Source of the DNA: Acidimicrobiales bacterium
GTDB taxonomy: Bacteria; Actinomycetota; Acidimicrobiia; Acidimicrobiales; SZUA-35
Length of the DNA stretch: 64,000 nt
Direction: 5' to 3'
Assembly (NCBI GenBank): GCA_041394265.1
Contig: JAWKIO010000005.1
Coordinates: 4,774,001 to 4,838,000, forward strand
Below the pieces are notes generated by a model. That model was not told where the DNA came from. It searched no databases and saw nothing but the letters and a program-made list of their open reading frames with translations. A program made the position numbers and the translations under genes. Of this stretch, positions 1-9,700 are shown one piece after another. Position 1 is the first letter of the stretch; every line of letters begins with the position of its first letter.

Positions 1-2
1 TG

Positions 3-608
3 TTCGCGTCGGGCGAGCGGGTGCTGATCTTCACCCACTTCGCGTCGTGGGGCGTGAAGCTGGCCGAGTACCTGACCAACCGCACCGGTCTCCCGATCGC
101 CTGCTACCACGGCGGTCTGGCCCGCGGCGCCCGTGACACCCTCGTGAGCGAGTTCCAGAAGGGCAAGGGCGCCGGCGCCATGGTGCTGTCGCTCAAGGCC
201 GGCGGCACCGGCCTCAACCTGACCGCCGCCAACCACGTCGTGCTCTACGACCGGTGGTGGAACCCGGCGGTCGAAGATCAGGCTCGCGACCGCGTGTGGC
301 GCATCGGCCAGCTAAACACCGTCATCGCCCACCGACTGGTGTGCCCGGGCACGGTCGACGAGCGAGTCGAAGAAGTCGTGGCCGGCAAGCGGCAGATTGC
401 CGACATGGTGCTGCCGAAGTCGTCCTCGATCGACGACCTCGATGCCGCCCAGCTCCAAGCGGCGCTGGGCATCGACGAGTCGCTGTTGTTGACCGTCGAC
501 GAGTACGACACCGTCCACGAGGGCTCCGGGGGCGAGGACGCCGCGGCTTCGGGCCCAACGCCCGATGTCGAGAGTCACGATGACCAGCGAGAGGCGGTGA
601 CCGTATGA
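3..608 (+). CDS. SNF2-family helicase, C-terminal part (5' end outside window)
   Basis: This is the last ~200 residues of a Swi2/Snf2-type DNA-dependent ATPase; the reading frame is open to the left edge, so the N-terminal helicase lobe lies outside. Visible superfamily 2 lobe-2 elements are LIFTHFASW, YHGG followed by R and F-Q (motif IV region), LSLKAGGTGLNLTAANHV (motif V) and the RVWRIGQ arginine-finger motif VI preceded by WWNPAVEDQA. These are diagnostic of bacterial SNF2 proteins (HepA/RapA-like or SWIM-SNF2), which remodel protein-DNA or RNA polymerase complexes. The tail after about residue 165 is acidic and low in complexity. The stop overlaps the start of the next gene in an ATGA, so the two are probably translated together. 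Confidence 0.9.
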   Translation, partial: FASGERVLIFTHFASWGVKLAEYLTNRTGLPIACYHGGLARGARDTLVSEFQKGKGAGAMVLSLKAGGTGLNLTAANHVVLYDRWWNPAVEDQARDRVWRIGQLNTVIAHRLVCPGTVDERVEEVVAGKRQIADMVLPKSSSIDDLDAAQLQAALGIDESLLLTVDEYDTVHEGSGGEDAAASGPTPDVESHDDQREAVTV

Positions 609-916
609 GCGATCAGCAGCGAGTCGCCGAGGGTGGCTCCAAGTCGAGCCGCAAGAAGCGTCGCAGGAAGAACCGCCAGAATCAGGCCAAGCAGATCACC
701 CAGTTCTGGGGTGCACCCGACGACCTACCGGCTCCGGCCGAGACCGTGCGGATCACCAAGGAACCGGCAGCCGTCATCCGTTCGATCGGGCGCCCCCCGC
801 TACCCGGCCAAGAGACCATCGCCGAGCACTACTTCGCCGCCGTCTACGAGCGAGCCGTCAGCCTGTCGAGCGCGCTCGCCGCGGCCGCCGATCTGATCGA
901 TCCCGACGACCTGTAG
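605..916 (+). CDS. Small basic hypothetical protein coupled to SNF2 helicase
   Basis: A 103-residue protein that I do not recognise. Residues 12-30 form a dense Lys/Arg stretch (SRKKRRRKNRQ) that could bind nucleic acid, followed by a QITQFWG segment and a C-terminal helix-prone Ala-rich part. The ATG overlaps the helicase stop (ATGA), so its synthesis is likely coupled to the SNF2 protein, and a role as accessory subunit is a reasonable guess but only a guess. It ends 5 bp from the 3' end of the converging dioxygenase gene. Confidence 0.7.
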   Translation: MSDQQRVAEGGSKSSRKKRRRKNRQNQAKQITQFWGAPDDLPAPAETVRITKEPAAVIRSIGRPPLPGQETIAEHYFAAVYERAVSLSSALAAAADLIDPDDL

Positions 917-920
917 ACCC

Positions 921-1787
921 TCAGGCCGACGGCACCAGCACCGGTGCACCGGCACCGATCGTGGTGCGGTGGAGGAGCCGGTCGTAGCCGTCGTAGCCGG
1001 CTGTCGCCCGGTGCAACACCGAACGGTTGTCCCACATCACCAGCATGTTCGGCTCCCACACGTGCCGGTACTGGAACGGCTCCGAGGTCTGGTAGGCATA
1101 GAGCTCGCCGAGCAACGACCGAGCCTCGGCGTCGTCCATGCCCTCGATCCCGATGATGTAGCCGAGGCAGCTGAAGATGCCGAGGCAGCCGGTTTCTGGG
1201 TGCTCGCGGATGATCGGATGGGTGTGGGTGGCCATCGCCGCGCCCGAAGGGCGGATCGCCATCGACCGACCCGCCTTCTGGTCGGCCTCGCCGTAGGTGC
1301 CGCTCGGTGCGTAGCCGCCACGGGCGGAGTGCACGGCGATCTTTCCTTCGAGACGCTGCCGCAGCTCGACGGGCATCCGCTCGAGTGCGAGATGCTGATT
1401 GGCATAGAGCGTGTCGCCGCCGGTGGGCGGGATCGTGACCGCCATCAAGCAGGTGCCCTGCGGCGGATGCACCTGGAAGCTCCAGTCGCTGTGCCAGTTC
1501 TCGGCGAACAGGGGAGCCGTCTCATCGGCTCGACGCTCGACTGCGATGATGTGCTCCCGACCCTCGATCGGCCCGATGTAGGGGTCGTCGCCGAACGGGC
1601 CGAAGTGGAGGGTGAAGCGCTCGAGGTCGTCGTCGTCGATCGACTGGTCGGGGAACGCCACCACATGGTGCTCCAGCCAGGCGGCTCGGATCGCGGCGAC
1701 CGTGGCTTGATCGAGCGGCTGTGACAGGTCGACGCCTCGAATCGTGGCGCCGCACGCCTGCCCGGACGGAATGATCTCGATGGCCAT
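921..1787 (-). CDS. TauD/TfdA-family Fe(II)/2-oxoglutarate dioxygenase
   Basis: A 288-residue protein of normal TauD length. Members of this family hydroxylate taurine, alkylsulfates, 2,4-D or similar small acids using Fe(II), O2 and 2-oxoglutarate in the cytoplasm. The iron facial triad is visible: His99-x-Asp101 in NWHSDW and the distal His in RSVLHRATAGYD, with the 2-oxoglutarate-binding Arg in LLHRTTIG a little further on. The frame is open far upstream, but the ATG chosen begins MAIEIIPSGQACGATIRGVD, the typical TauD N-terminus (R-P-L-x-x-x-x-G-A-E-I-x-G-V-D). The substrate cannot be told from sequence. It lies 50 bp downstream of a DinB-family gene on the same strand. Confidence 0.88.
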   Translation of the reverse strand: MAIEIIPSGQACGATIRGVDLSQPLDQATVAAIRAAWLEHHVVAFPDQSIDDDDLERFTLHFGPFGDDPYIGPIEGREHIIAVERRADETAPLFAENWHSDWSFQVHPPQGTCLMAVTIPPTGGDTLYANQHLALERMPVELRQRLEGKIAVHSARGGYAPSGTYGEADQKAGRSMAIRPSGAAMATHTHPIIREHPETGCLGIFSCLGYIIGIEGMDDAEARSLLGELYAYQTSEPFQYRHVWEPNMLVMWDNRSVLHRATAGYDGYDRLLHRTTIGAGAPVLVPSA

Positions 1788-1837
1788 GGCTACGACGCTA
1801 CGTTCGCGCCTGCGGCCGGACAAGTCCCTCGATGCCG

Positions 1838-2362
1838 TCAGTCGCCGACCTGGGCGTCGATGGCTTCCCGGAGCAGGTCGGCGTGTCCCACGTGGCGGGC
1901 GTACTCCTCGATCATGTGCACCAGGATCCATCGCAGGTTGACGCCCTCGCCCTGTGGTCCCCGACCCACGGCGTCGAGACCGGCGCCATGCGCCGCCGCC
2001 CGACTTCGCTCCACCGACTCGGCGAAGAGCGCCGCGAGCTGGCCGTGGGCCCGGTCTTCGCCCCAGGTCATCTCCCAGTCGGGATCGATCCCGAAGTCGG
2101 CGCCTGACCACGGATCGGGGGCCGGATGGCCGGCAAACGTCATGTGGAACCAGTGGTCCTCGACGAACGCCATGTGGCTGAGGAGCCGACCGAGGGTGAG
2201 CGTCGAGGGCAGGGGAGCGGAGTGCAAGTCCTCGGTGGACAGTCCCCACGTCTTGCGAACCAGCACGATCCGGTAGAAGTCGAGCATCTCGTCGAGCGTG
2301 GCGCGCTCGTCGGCAGTGCGATGCTCCTCGGGCAGAGCCGGTGCGTCCTCGGGCAGTTCCAT
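1838..2362 (-). CDS. DinB / DUF664 family protein
   Basis: A 174-residue four-helix-bundle protein of the DinB/DUF664 group, which includes mycothiol- and bacillithiol-dependent metal enzymes and many uncharacterised actinobacterial proteins. Metal-ligand candidates are His63 in GRLLSHMAFVEDHWF and the C-terminal histidines His149, His157 and His160 in HMIEEYARHVGHADLLRE, a very typical family ending. The ATG gives MELPEDAPALPEEH. It is the first gene of a probable two-gene unit with the downstream dioxygenase. A thiol-transferase role is possible but no substrate can be assigned. Confidence 0.85.
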   Translation of the reverse strand: MELPEDAPALPEEHRTADERATLDEMLDFYRIVLVRKTWGLSTEDLHSAPLPSTLTLGRLLSHMAFVEDHWFHMTFAGHPAPDPWSGADFGIDPDWEMTWGEDRAHGQLAALFAESVERSRAAAHGAGLDAVGRGPQGEGVNLRWILVHMIEEYARHVGHADLLREAIDAQVGD

Positions 2363-2480
2363 GTGGCAAACCCTAGGCCAGCCGTTTGCGCACGTCTGCC
2401 GGTTTGCTCGGACGGTGCCTCGGGCTGCAGGTCAGGAAATGGTGCTAAAGGCGACGAGTTGACGGGTCGTTGACCTTCGC

Positions 2481-3053
2481 ATGTCCAAGACCGTCAAGCT
2501 CGTTGTCCCTGCCTCGTGGTTCGCTGGAGGCTGGTTGCCCCAGATCTGCGCCAAGACCGGCAAGCCCACGACCGATACCCGCAAGACCAACGCCGAGTAC
2601 ATGAGCCCCGTCGCGTTTGCCGGCTTTCTCATGGGTGTCGTCGGCTTCCTCCTCCTCCACCTCATCACGCGCAAGCGGGTGACCGGCGTTGTCCCCCTGG
2701 CCGGTGGTGGTCGCCGCGGTCGGAACCTGACGCTGGTGGGCTTCGTCGTCATGCTGGCCAGCTTTGCTGCGATGTTCGGCTTGCTGTCGCCCGATGCCGG
2801 CAAGCAGATGCTCGGTGCGCTCGGTCTTCTGGGCATCTTCGTTGGTCTCGCCTTCGTCATCGCCGGAACCGTCGCCGGTGTGCCGGTGAAGCTGTCGAAA
2901 GACCAGCAATGGGTCACCTTTACGAAGGCCCACCCGGACTTCGCAGCGGCCGCCACGGCCATGATGGCGGAAGCCACCGCTGCCGCCGCAGCCGTGCCCA
3001 CCGCCCCTCCCGCCATGGCCGGTGCCCAGGACCCGTTTGCGTCGAGCTACTGA
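2481..3053 (+). CDS. Small membrane protein, three predicted helices
   Basis: A 190-residue hypothetical protein. After a short soluble N-terminus containing one cysteine, three hydrophobic segments stand out at about residues 43-62, 78-98 and 108-130, with Arg/Lys-rich loops between the first two (ITRKR, GGRRGRN). The last ~45 residues are Ala/Pro-rich. No family is recognised. It starts at ATG after the promoter-containing gap that separates it from the divergent DinB gene, and stands alone. Confidence 0.72.
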   Translation: MSKTVKLVVPASWFAGGWLPQICAKTGKPTTDTRKTNAEYMSPVAFAGFLMGVVGFLLLHLITRKRVTGVVPLAGGGRRGRNLTLVGFVVMLASFAAMFGLLSPDAGKQMLGALGLLGIFVGLAFVIAGTVAGVPVKLSKDQQWVTFTKAHPDFAAAATAMMAEATAAAAAVPTAPPAMAGAQDPFASSY

Positions 3054-3186
3054 TCGCTCACAGGGCTCATCGCCGCCGAGCCAGCGTGATCGACCGGCCG
3101 CCGGGAGCTGAGGCGTCGAACGGTCCCGACCTGCGTTGCGGCTCGGCTCGAGATCGGCTGTCACACCCCATCGTCATACTGTTTTC

Positions 3187-4926
3187 ATGGGATTCGGGTC
3201 GGCGAAAGATGCAGGGAAGAGGGGGCGGATCACTGCTGATCCGTCCACTCCGTATGTCGCCCAGCTCGCCAATCAGCTCCTCACGTTCTCCTCGATGAAC
3301 AATGTCGAGGATCTGTCGGCCGATGAGATGGCCGACCTGTTGTTGGTGATGGCCAACGCGGCGGAACACCTCGAGACCCAGACCGGCCAGTTGGCGTTGG
3401 CCGCGCATCGTCGTGGTGTGGGCCGCCATCTCGGTTCGAGGTCGACCGGGGCATGGCTGGCGCATCGGGCCAAGGTCACCCCAGCCCATGCCCACCGCAT
3501 GATTCGTCGTTCGGAGACTGAGGTGGCGTTCGCCCGGTTCTATCTGGCGCATGAGGACGGCAAGATCACCGGCTACCACCTCGACCATCTCGGGGAGTTG
3601 TGGCGGAACAATCCCAAGCTCGAGGAGCTGCTGTATCGGGACGAGGCGATGCTGTGCGACGCCGCCTGCTCCCTGCCGCCGCAGAAGTTCGGTTTGGTCT
3701 GCCAGAAATGGTTGTCGCTCGCCGATCCCGATGGGGCGTACGAGAAGTATTTGTTGAACCTGGAGCGCCGGTTCTACCAGTCGTCGAAAGACCTGGACGG
3801 CAACTTCCATCTCGCCGGACGGCTCGATCCGGTGAACGGTGAGATCTTCGATCAGCTGGTGTCGAAGCGGGCAGCGGAGTTCTTCGACGCCGATTGGGCG
3901 AAAGCGGTGGCGGAGGCAGCGCCGGGTGAAGTGATCACCAAGTCGATGCTGCGCCGGAGCGACCGGCAACGTCGCCTCGATGCGCTGGTGTCGTTGGTGA
4001 TCGACGGGTCATCGACGCCGGAGGGGGCGCAACGTCCGGAGCCGTCGATCATCTTCGGTTTGGATGTGTTGAGTCTGTCGGAGTTCATCGCCCAGATGCT
4101 GCATGCCGATCTCGGCGACTGGGCACCGGACACCGGCGCCGGTGACGGGACCGTTGCAGCTTGGGGCGGCGCTGCCGCTGGCGAAGGCACCGCTGGATCC
4201 AGCGACGTCGCACCGCAGGAAGGCGCTGCTGGATCGGCGGCTGCTGGCGAGCCGATCGACGACACGGCCCCGACCGCCGGCACCCACAGCGGTGGATCCA
4301 CGACGTCAGCGTCTGACCGCAACGACCACACCGCCACTGGCAACGATGCCAAGTCCGACCGTGCCGCCGGGGCCGACCGTGCTACCGGAAGCGATGCCGC
4401 CACCACCGGTCATGCCGCTGACTCCGGGCCCGCCACCAATGCCACGGCCGCCAGCCCGTCCGGCGGGCTCAGGCTGCCGGATCCGCCGTACCCGGTTCCT
4501 GCCGGCCCGTCGACTGCGGCGGCGGTCGATCCGATGCGACGCTGTGAGACCTTGCGGGGCACACCGATCCCGTTCCGGATCATGCTCCAACACCTGTTCG
4601 AAGCCCGGATCCGCCGGGTCGTCTACACCGCACCCAACGTGATCATCAACGCCAGCCAGTCCCGCCGCCTGTTCTCCGCCACCCAGAAACAACTGATCAA
4701 GTTCCGTGACCGGTGCTGCACGTTCCCCGGCTGTCACCGCGACGCCATCTATTGCGAAGCCGACCACCTCCGAGCCTTCGTCGACGGCGGCCCCACCGAC
4801 CTCACCAACGGCCAGTGCCTGTGCCGGTACCACCACGACCTCAAAACCAGAGCCAAGTTCTACTGCGAACCGCTGCCCGACGGGACGGTCGGGTTCTTCC
4901 TCCCCACCGGCATCCAACTCGAGTAA
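3187..4926 (+). CDS. DUF222 / HNH endonuclease domain protein (13E12 repeat type)
   Basis: A 579-residue protein of the multi-copy actinobacterial DUF222-HNH family. The N-terminal two thirds is the helical DUF222 region. The C-terminal HNH domain shows CTFPGC (about residues 511-516), ADH with the catalytic His near 527, the central Asn near 541 and C-x-C-RYHHDLK, completing a zinc-bound beta-beta-alpha metal fold. Between them (about residues 315-445) lies a low-complexity Ala/Gly/Ser/Thr/Asp linker. The frame is open 51 bp further upstream, but ATG 3187 (MGFGSAKDAG) is preferred. Family members are often dispersed and variable and are suspected nucleases of mobile or defence character, but their role is not established. 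Confidence 0.88.
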   Translation: MGFGSAKDAGKRGRITADPSTPYVAQLANQLLTFSSMNNVEDLSADEMADLLLVMANAAEHLETQTGQLALAAHRRGVGRHLGSRSTGAWLAHRAKVTPAHAHRMIRRSETEVAFARFYLAHEDGKITGYHLDHLGELWRNNPKLEELLYRDEAMLCDAACSLPPQKFGLVCQKWLSLADPDGAYEKYLLNLERRFYQSSKDLDGNFHLAGRLDPVNGEIFDQLVSKRAAEFFDADWAKAVAEAAPGEVITKSMLRRSDRQRRLDALVSLVIDGSSTPEGAQRPEPSIIFGLDVLSLSEFIAQMLHADLGDWAPDTGAGDGTVAAWGGAAAGEGTAGSSDVAPQEGAAGSAAAGEPIDDTAPTAGTHSGGSTTSASDRNDHTATGNDAKSDRAAGADRATGSDAATTGHAADSGPATNATAASPSGGLRLPDPPYPVPAGPSTAAAVDPMRRCETLRGTPIPFRIMLQHLFEARIRRVVYTAPNVIINASQSRRLFSATQKQLIKFRDRCCTFPGCHRDAIYCEADHLRAFVDGGPTDLTNGQCLCRYHHDLKTRAKFYCEPLPDGTVGFFLPTGIQLE

Positions 4927-5230
4927 CCCCCGGCGCATCCACAGCAGCACGCCAACCACACCACACACCGACCCGAACCGACGTTCGAGGTCGGCATCGA
5001 CGCGCCCGCCCTCAGCACGTGCCGGCCGCGCCCTCGACGCAGCAGGCTGGGGCCATGTCAGCTCGGGATCGAGGAACGGCGTCACGGCCAGGCCAGGACC
5101 ACGACGTGCGGGTCTTGCCGAGGCGTGGCGCCCACCCCATCGCGAGGCCGTCAGCTCGCGCCCCGAGGTGGGCGAAATGGACCCCTCGGGGAGGTTGGAA
5201 GTCGTCACCCGAATCCTCCAGACTGCACCG
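4927..5230. other. Intergenic region, 304 bp, no gene recognised
   Basis: The gap between the HNH nuclease and the PYP-like gene carries no convincing gene. Reading frames that cross it are extensions of neighbours. It should hold the promoter of the PYP-like/phosphatase unit, but no clear -35/-10 pair can be picked by eye. A purine-rich CGAGGTGGG lies just upstream of an in-frame ATG at 5177, an alternative start for the PYP-like protein. Confidence 0.5.
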
Positions 5231-5614
5231 ATGCAGCACGCATCCACCGATCCTGACCTCCTCGAACAGCTCGAGTCGATGTCGCCCGAGGCCATCGATG
5301 AGCTGCCGTTTGGGGTCATCGGCTTCGACGCCGACGAGATGGTCCGTGTCTACAACACGCACGAGTCCGAGACGGCTGGTCTCGACCCGTCACGAGTACT
5401 CGGATCGCATCTCTTCGTCGAGGTGGCACCCTGCACCAACAACTACCTCGTGGCCGAGCGGTTCCGCGAGTGCGACGACCTCGACGAGGAGCTGGACTAC
5501 GTGTTCACCCTGCGTATGCGTCCGACACCGGTTCGCCTCCGGCTACTGGCGAAGGCCGGCGCCAACCTCCGTTACATGGTCGTCGTCCGCGCCGCCGACG
5601 TGCCGAAGAACTGA
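5231..5614 (+). CDS. Photoactive yellow protein-like PAS protein
   Basis: A 127-residue single PAS domain that aligns almost without gaps with photoactive yellow protein (PYP, 125 residues), the blue-light sensor carrying p-coumaric acid on a cysteine. Directly visible: Tyr41 and Glu45 in RVYNTHESE (PYP Tyr42, Glu46) and Cys68 in VEVAPCTNN (PYP Cys69), all with PYP spacing, plus a PYP-like end (LDYVFTLRMRPTPVRL). PYP Thr50 and Arg52 are replaced by Ala49 and Leu51. ATG 5231 matches the PYP N-terminus (MQH versus MEH), but ATG 5177 has a better ribosome site and would add 18 residues. No tyrosine ammonia lyase lies in the window. A PAS-PP2C phosphatase follows 37 bp on. Whether it binds a chromophore is unknown; related PYP-like PAS domains may sense something else. 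Confidence 0.8.
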   Translation: MQHASTDPDLLEQLESMSPEAIDELPFGVIGFDADEMVRVYNTHESETAGLDPSRVLGSHLFVEVAPCTNNYLVAERFRECDDLDEELDYVFTLRMRPTPVRLRLLAKAGANLRYMVVVRAADVPKN

Positions 5615-5651
5615 TCTGCCAACAACCAAACACACGACAACGAACACCGCG

Positions 5652-6797
5652 ATGCCCGACCGTCTCCACCCCGAACACCAGGACCTGCTCCAATTCCTCT
5701 ACCAGTTGCCCATCGGCGTCATCGCCATGAGCAACGCAGGGGAGGTATCGATGATGAACCCGGCGGCCTCACGCCTGCTCATGCCCGAGGTCGAAGCGGG
5801 CGAGGATGTCGCCCAGCCGCTGCCCATGCTGCTGCGGCTCGCCCCGGAGCTCTTCGAGAAGCTGGTGGCCGAGCCTGACACGCTGGGAATGATCAGTACG
5901 GGCCGGGGCCGAGACGTCGACAGCAGCGACGGTGTGACTCGGTTTGCCGTCACCGCTCATCGACTTCGACCTGACCACGTGATCGTGTCGCTCACCGATG
6001 TCACCGAGGAACGACGGCTCTACAACGAGCAGCGGTCGCGGGCTCGCCGCCTCCAGAGCGCACTGCTCGGTCGAATCGACCTGAACGATCTCGAGCTGAG
6101 CGTCGCCTACCTTCCTGCCCACAGCGACGACCTCAGCGGTGGCGACTGGTACGACGTGATCAACGTCGACCAGGACCGGTTCGCGCTGGTGGTGGGCGAC
6201 ATCGTGGGTCATGACATCGAGGCTTCGGCCACGATGGGTCAGTTGCGAGCCATCGTGCGGTCGTTTGCCCTGGTCGACGCCGACCCGAGCAGCGTGCTGC
6301 ATCGCACCGAATCGCTGGCCCGCACCATCGACGGCGCCAGTTGCGCCTCGCTCAACTACGCGCTCTTGGATCGGACCGACTCGACGATCACGTTCTCCAG
6401 CGCCGGTCACCCGCCCCCACTGCTGATCAGCAACGACGGCACCGCTCAGCTGTTGGCCGGTGGTCGCCGCCCGCTGCTCGGTGTGGTCGATCTGCCCGAC
6501 AGTCCGAGCGAGGTCGTGGCGCTCGGTCATGGCGACATCCTCGTGATGTATACCGACGGCCTGATCGAGCGCCGCGGCGAGGGTGTCGACGACGGCTTCG
6601 AGCGACTCACGGAGGCGGCGAGCGAGGTTTGCGACATCGAGTCGCTCGACGAACTGGTCGAAGCGCTGACGCACCGACTCCTCGACGGCTTCGACCAGGC
6701 CGACGACGTCTGTGTACTTGCGCTCCGTCATCGTGCCACCAACCCTCCATCGCCGGCGGAAATGATCCAGACTGAGGGGCGTGTCGACCCGAGCTGA
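5652..6797 (+). CDS. PAS-PP2C (SpoIIE/RsbU-type) serine phosphatase
   Basis: A 381-residue regulator with an N-terminal PAS domain (about 10-120), a short helical linker (RLYNEQRSRARRLQSALL) and a PP2C/SpoIIE phosphatase domain (about 140-360). Metal-binding features are GGDWYD (Asp165, Asp168), VGDIVGHD (Asp183), SAGHPPPLL, MYTDGL (Asp302) and the terminal DD (351-352). Such phosphatases dephosphorylate STAS anti-anti-sigma factors in partner-switching pathways. The PAS-PP2C layout matches proteins that respond to small ligands or redox; no obvious cofactor motif is seen in its PAS domain. It follows the PYP-like gene by 37 bp, and its end overlaps the next gene's GTG start by 17 bp. No anti-sigma kinase or STAS partner occurs in the window. 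Confidence 0.88.
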   Translation: MPDRLHPEHQDLLQFLYQLPIGVIAMSNAGEVSMMNPAASRLLMPEVEAGEDVAQPLPMLLRLAPELFEKLVAEPDTLGMISTGRGRDVDSSDGVTRFAVTAHRLRPDHVIVSLTDVTEERRLYNEQRSRARRLQSALLGRIDLNDLELSVAYLPAHSDDLSGGDWYDVINVDQDRFALVVGDIVGHDIEASATMGQLRAIVRSFALVDADPSSVLHRTESLARTIDGASCASLNYALLDRTDSTITFSSAGHPPPLLISNDGTAQLLAGGRRPLLGVVDLPDSPSEVVALGHGDILVMYTDGLIERRGEGVDDGFERLTEAASEVCDIESLDELVEALTHRLLDGFDQADDVCVLALRHRATNPPSPAEMIQTEGRVDPS

Positions 6798-9700
6798 CGC
6801 CCCCGCTGACCAGCTGCCTGATGCCCTCGGCATTGCGGTCGACGTTGGCGGCACCTTCACCGACCTGGTGATCAACGACGGTTCGTCGGTGGTGCTCGTG
6901 GTCAAGGTGCCGTCGGTGCCGAGCGATCCATCGACCGGGGTGACCAACGCGGTCGCCGAGGCAGCTCGACGACTCGATGTCAGCCCTCGTCACCTCATCG
7001 AACGGTGTGAGCGCTTCGTCCACGGTTCGACCGTTGCCACCAACGCCGTGCTCGAACACAAGCTGGCGCCCGTCGGCCTGCTCACCACCCGAGGATTCCG
7101 CGACGCACTCGAGATCCGTCGGGGCCGCCGCGTCGACCAATGGGATCATCGGGCGCCTTGGCCTGAGGTACTCGTGCCGCGCTCACTCCGATTCGGTATC
7201 ACCGGCCGGCTCGCCCACGACGGCACCGAGATCGAGCCGCTCGACCTCGACGACATCGCAGCGGCAGTCGACGTACTCCGGGGCAAGGTCGAGGCGGTGG
7301 CCGTCTGCTTCCACCACAGCTATGTTAGCGACCGCCACGAGCGAGCAGCAGGTGAACTGCTCGGCGAGGCGTGGCCCGGCCGGGTCTCGTTGTCGTCCGA
7401 TCTGGCGCCGGTACTCGGCGAATACGAGCGGGCATCGACCGCCGTCGTCAACGCCGGGCTGCTCCCGATCGTCTCGCCCTACCTTCGACGCCTCGAAGAT
7501 GCACTCCGGGCATGGGGTCTCCGCACTCCGCTGCTCCTGCTCCAGTCCAATGGCGGCACTGTCCCGTTGGCGGCGGTGGAGCGCCGACCGGTCGACCTGG
7601 TCCTGTCCGGCCCGGCAGCCGTCGTTGGTGCACTACGCAGCCTCGACGACGGGGCGATCGACGACGGCGGCAGGACCGAGCCCGACGACGTCATCTCGAT
7701 GGAGATCGGCGGGACCTCGTGTGACGTCGCCGTCCAGATCAGCGGCGCCGTGGGTGTGGTCGACGAGCTCAGTGTCGGTGGCTCCGACCTGCGGATTCCC
7801 GCCGTCGATGTGCAGACCATCGGGGCCGGTGGCGGCACGATCGCCTGGCTCGATGACGCCGGCATGCTCCAGATGGGCCCGCAGGGTGCGGGCGCCGTTC
7901 CCGGCCCCGCCAGCTACCAGCGCGGCGGCACCCAGCCCACGGCGACCGACGCCCAGCTCGTGCTCGGTCGCCTGCACCCTGGCCCGTACGCCGGAGGTGC
8001 GGTCGACCTCTCACTCGAGGCGGCAACCAGGGCGATCGACGAGCACATTGCGACGCCGCTGCGCATCACCGTCGAGGCCGCGGCTGCCGGCATGCTCACG
8101 CTCCTCGAACAGCACGTGCAGGCTGCCGTCGAGACGATCACGATCGAGCGAGGACGCGATCCCGGGTCGCTCACGCTCGTCGCCGCTGGTGGTGCCGGTG
8201 CCGTGCACGGAGCGGCAGTTGCACGAGCGCTCGGGATTCCGCGCTGGCTCGTTCCCTCGACCGCCGGAGTGTTCTGCGCAGCCGGGATGCTCCGATCCGA
8301 GTTGCGGCGTGACGTCATTCGCTCGGTTGTGGCGCCGCTGGAGACGATCGGGGCCGATGGCCTACTCGCCTCGCTCGACGAACGCGACGGCGAGGCCTGG
8401 CGGCTGGTCGAGTCCGATTGGCCGGAGCCGGTCGCCAACGAGGCCCGGTCAACACGTTGGGCGCTCGACATGCGCTATCCCGGCCAGCTGTGGTCGGTCA
8501 GGGTCGAGCTCGGCGCGGCCGACGAGGCCCGTCAACTCCTCGCATCACCCCACGCGCTCGGTCAGCTCAGGCAGCGATTCGAGGCCTACTATCAACGACT
8601 CTTCGGACACATCCAGCCCGACGGCCGACTCGACGTCACCTCGGTGAGCGTGGTCGCCTCGTCCGTATCGCCTGGGGCCCTACCGAACGAAGGCGCTTCG
8701 ACCAGCGTCCAACCCACTCCGCTCCGCCACCAGGACTGCTGGCTGACGAAGGCGCAGGGCCGGCGAGAGGTGCCGGTGTACGGACCGCTCGAGGTCGGCC
8801 AGGAACTCGACGGTCCGTTCCTCATCGAGCTGCCGACCACCACCGTGCTCGGTCTGCCCGGCGATCACCTCGAGGTCACCGCTGGTGGTGATCTGGCGAT
8901 CGAGATCCGCCACGCCGGCGACACGGTGACCCACGATGTCGAGACCGACCCGATCGCGCTGGCACTCGTCCAGGCCCGACTCGACCACCTCAGCCGCCAC
9001 ATGGGGTGGGTGATGACCCGCACCGCCCGCAGCCCCATCTTCAGCCAGAGCCATGACTTCTCGTGTTTCGTCACCGACGCCGACGGCACGCTGATCTCGA
9101 CCGCCGATGGCATCCCGATCCACACCGGTGGCGGTGGGTTCGCCGTGCGCGCCATCCTCGAGCAGTTCGCCGGCGACATCGGACACGACGACGTCTTCCT
9201 GCTCAACGACCCCTACACCTCGGGCGGGAATCACCTGCCCGACTGGGTGATCGGGCGCCCGGTGTTCGTCGACGACTCGCTGGTGGGCTTCTGCTGCAAC
9301 CGAGCGCACCAGTCTGACATCGGTGGGGGAGCCGCCGGAACGTACAACCCGGAGGCCACCGAGATCTGGCACGAGGGACTCCGGATCCCCGTGATGAAGC
9401 TGGTCGAGCGGGGCAAGGTCCGCTCCGATCTGTGGCGCCTGCTCCAGCTGAATTCGCGCACTCCCGACCTCCTCGACGGCGATCTCCGAGCGATGCTCGG
9501 GTCGACCGAGATCGGCGCCGAGCGCATGGTCGAACTGGTGAACGACCTCGGCACCGAGGCGGCCCGGCGAGCGTTCGCCGAGCTGTGTGACTACGCCGAC
9601 CGCCGGTTCCGTGCCGCCATCGCCGCGCTGCCTGATGGAACCTGGCGGGCGAGCGAGCACTGGGACGACGATTGTTTCGGCCCGGCCGACGTCGACATCG

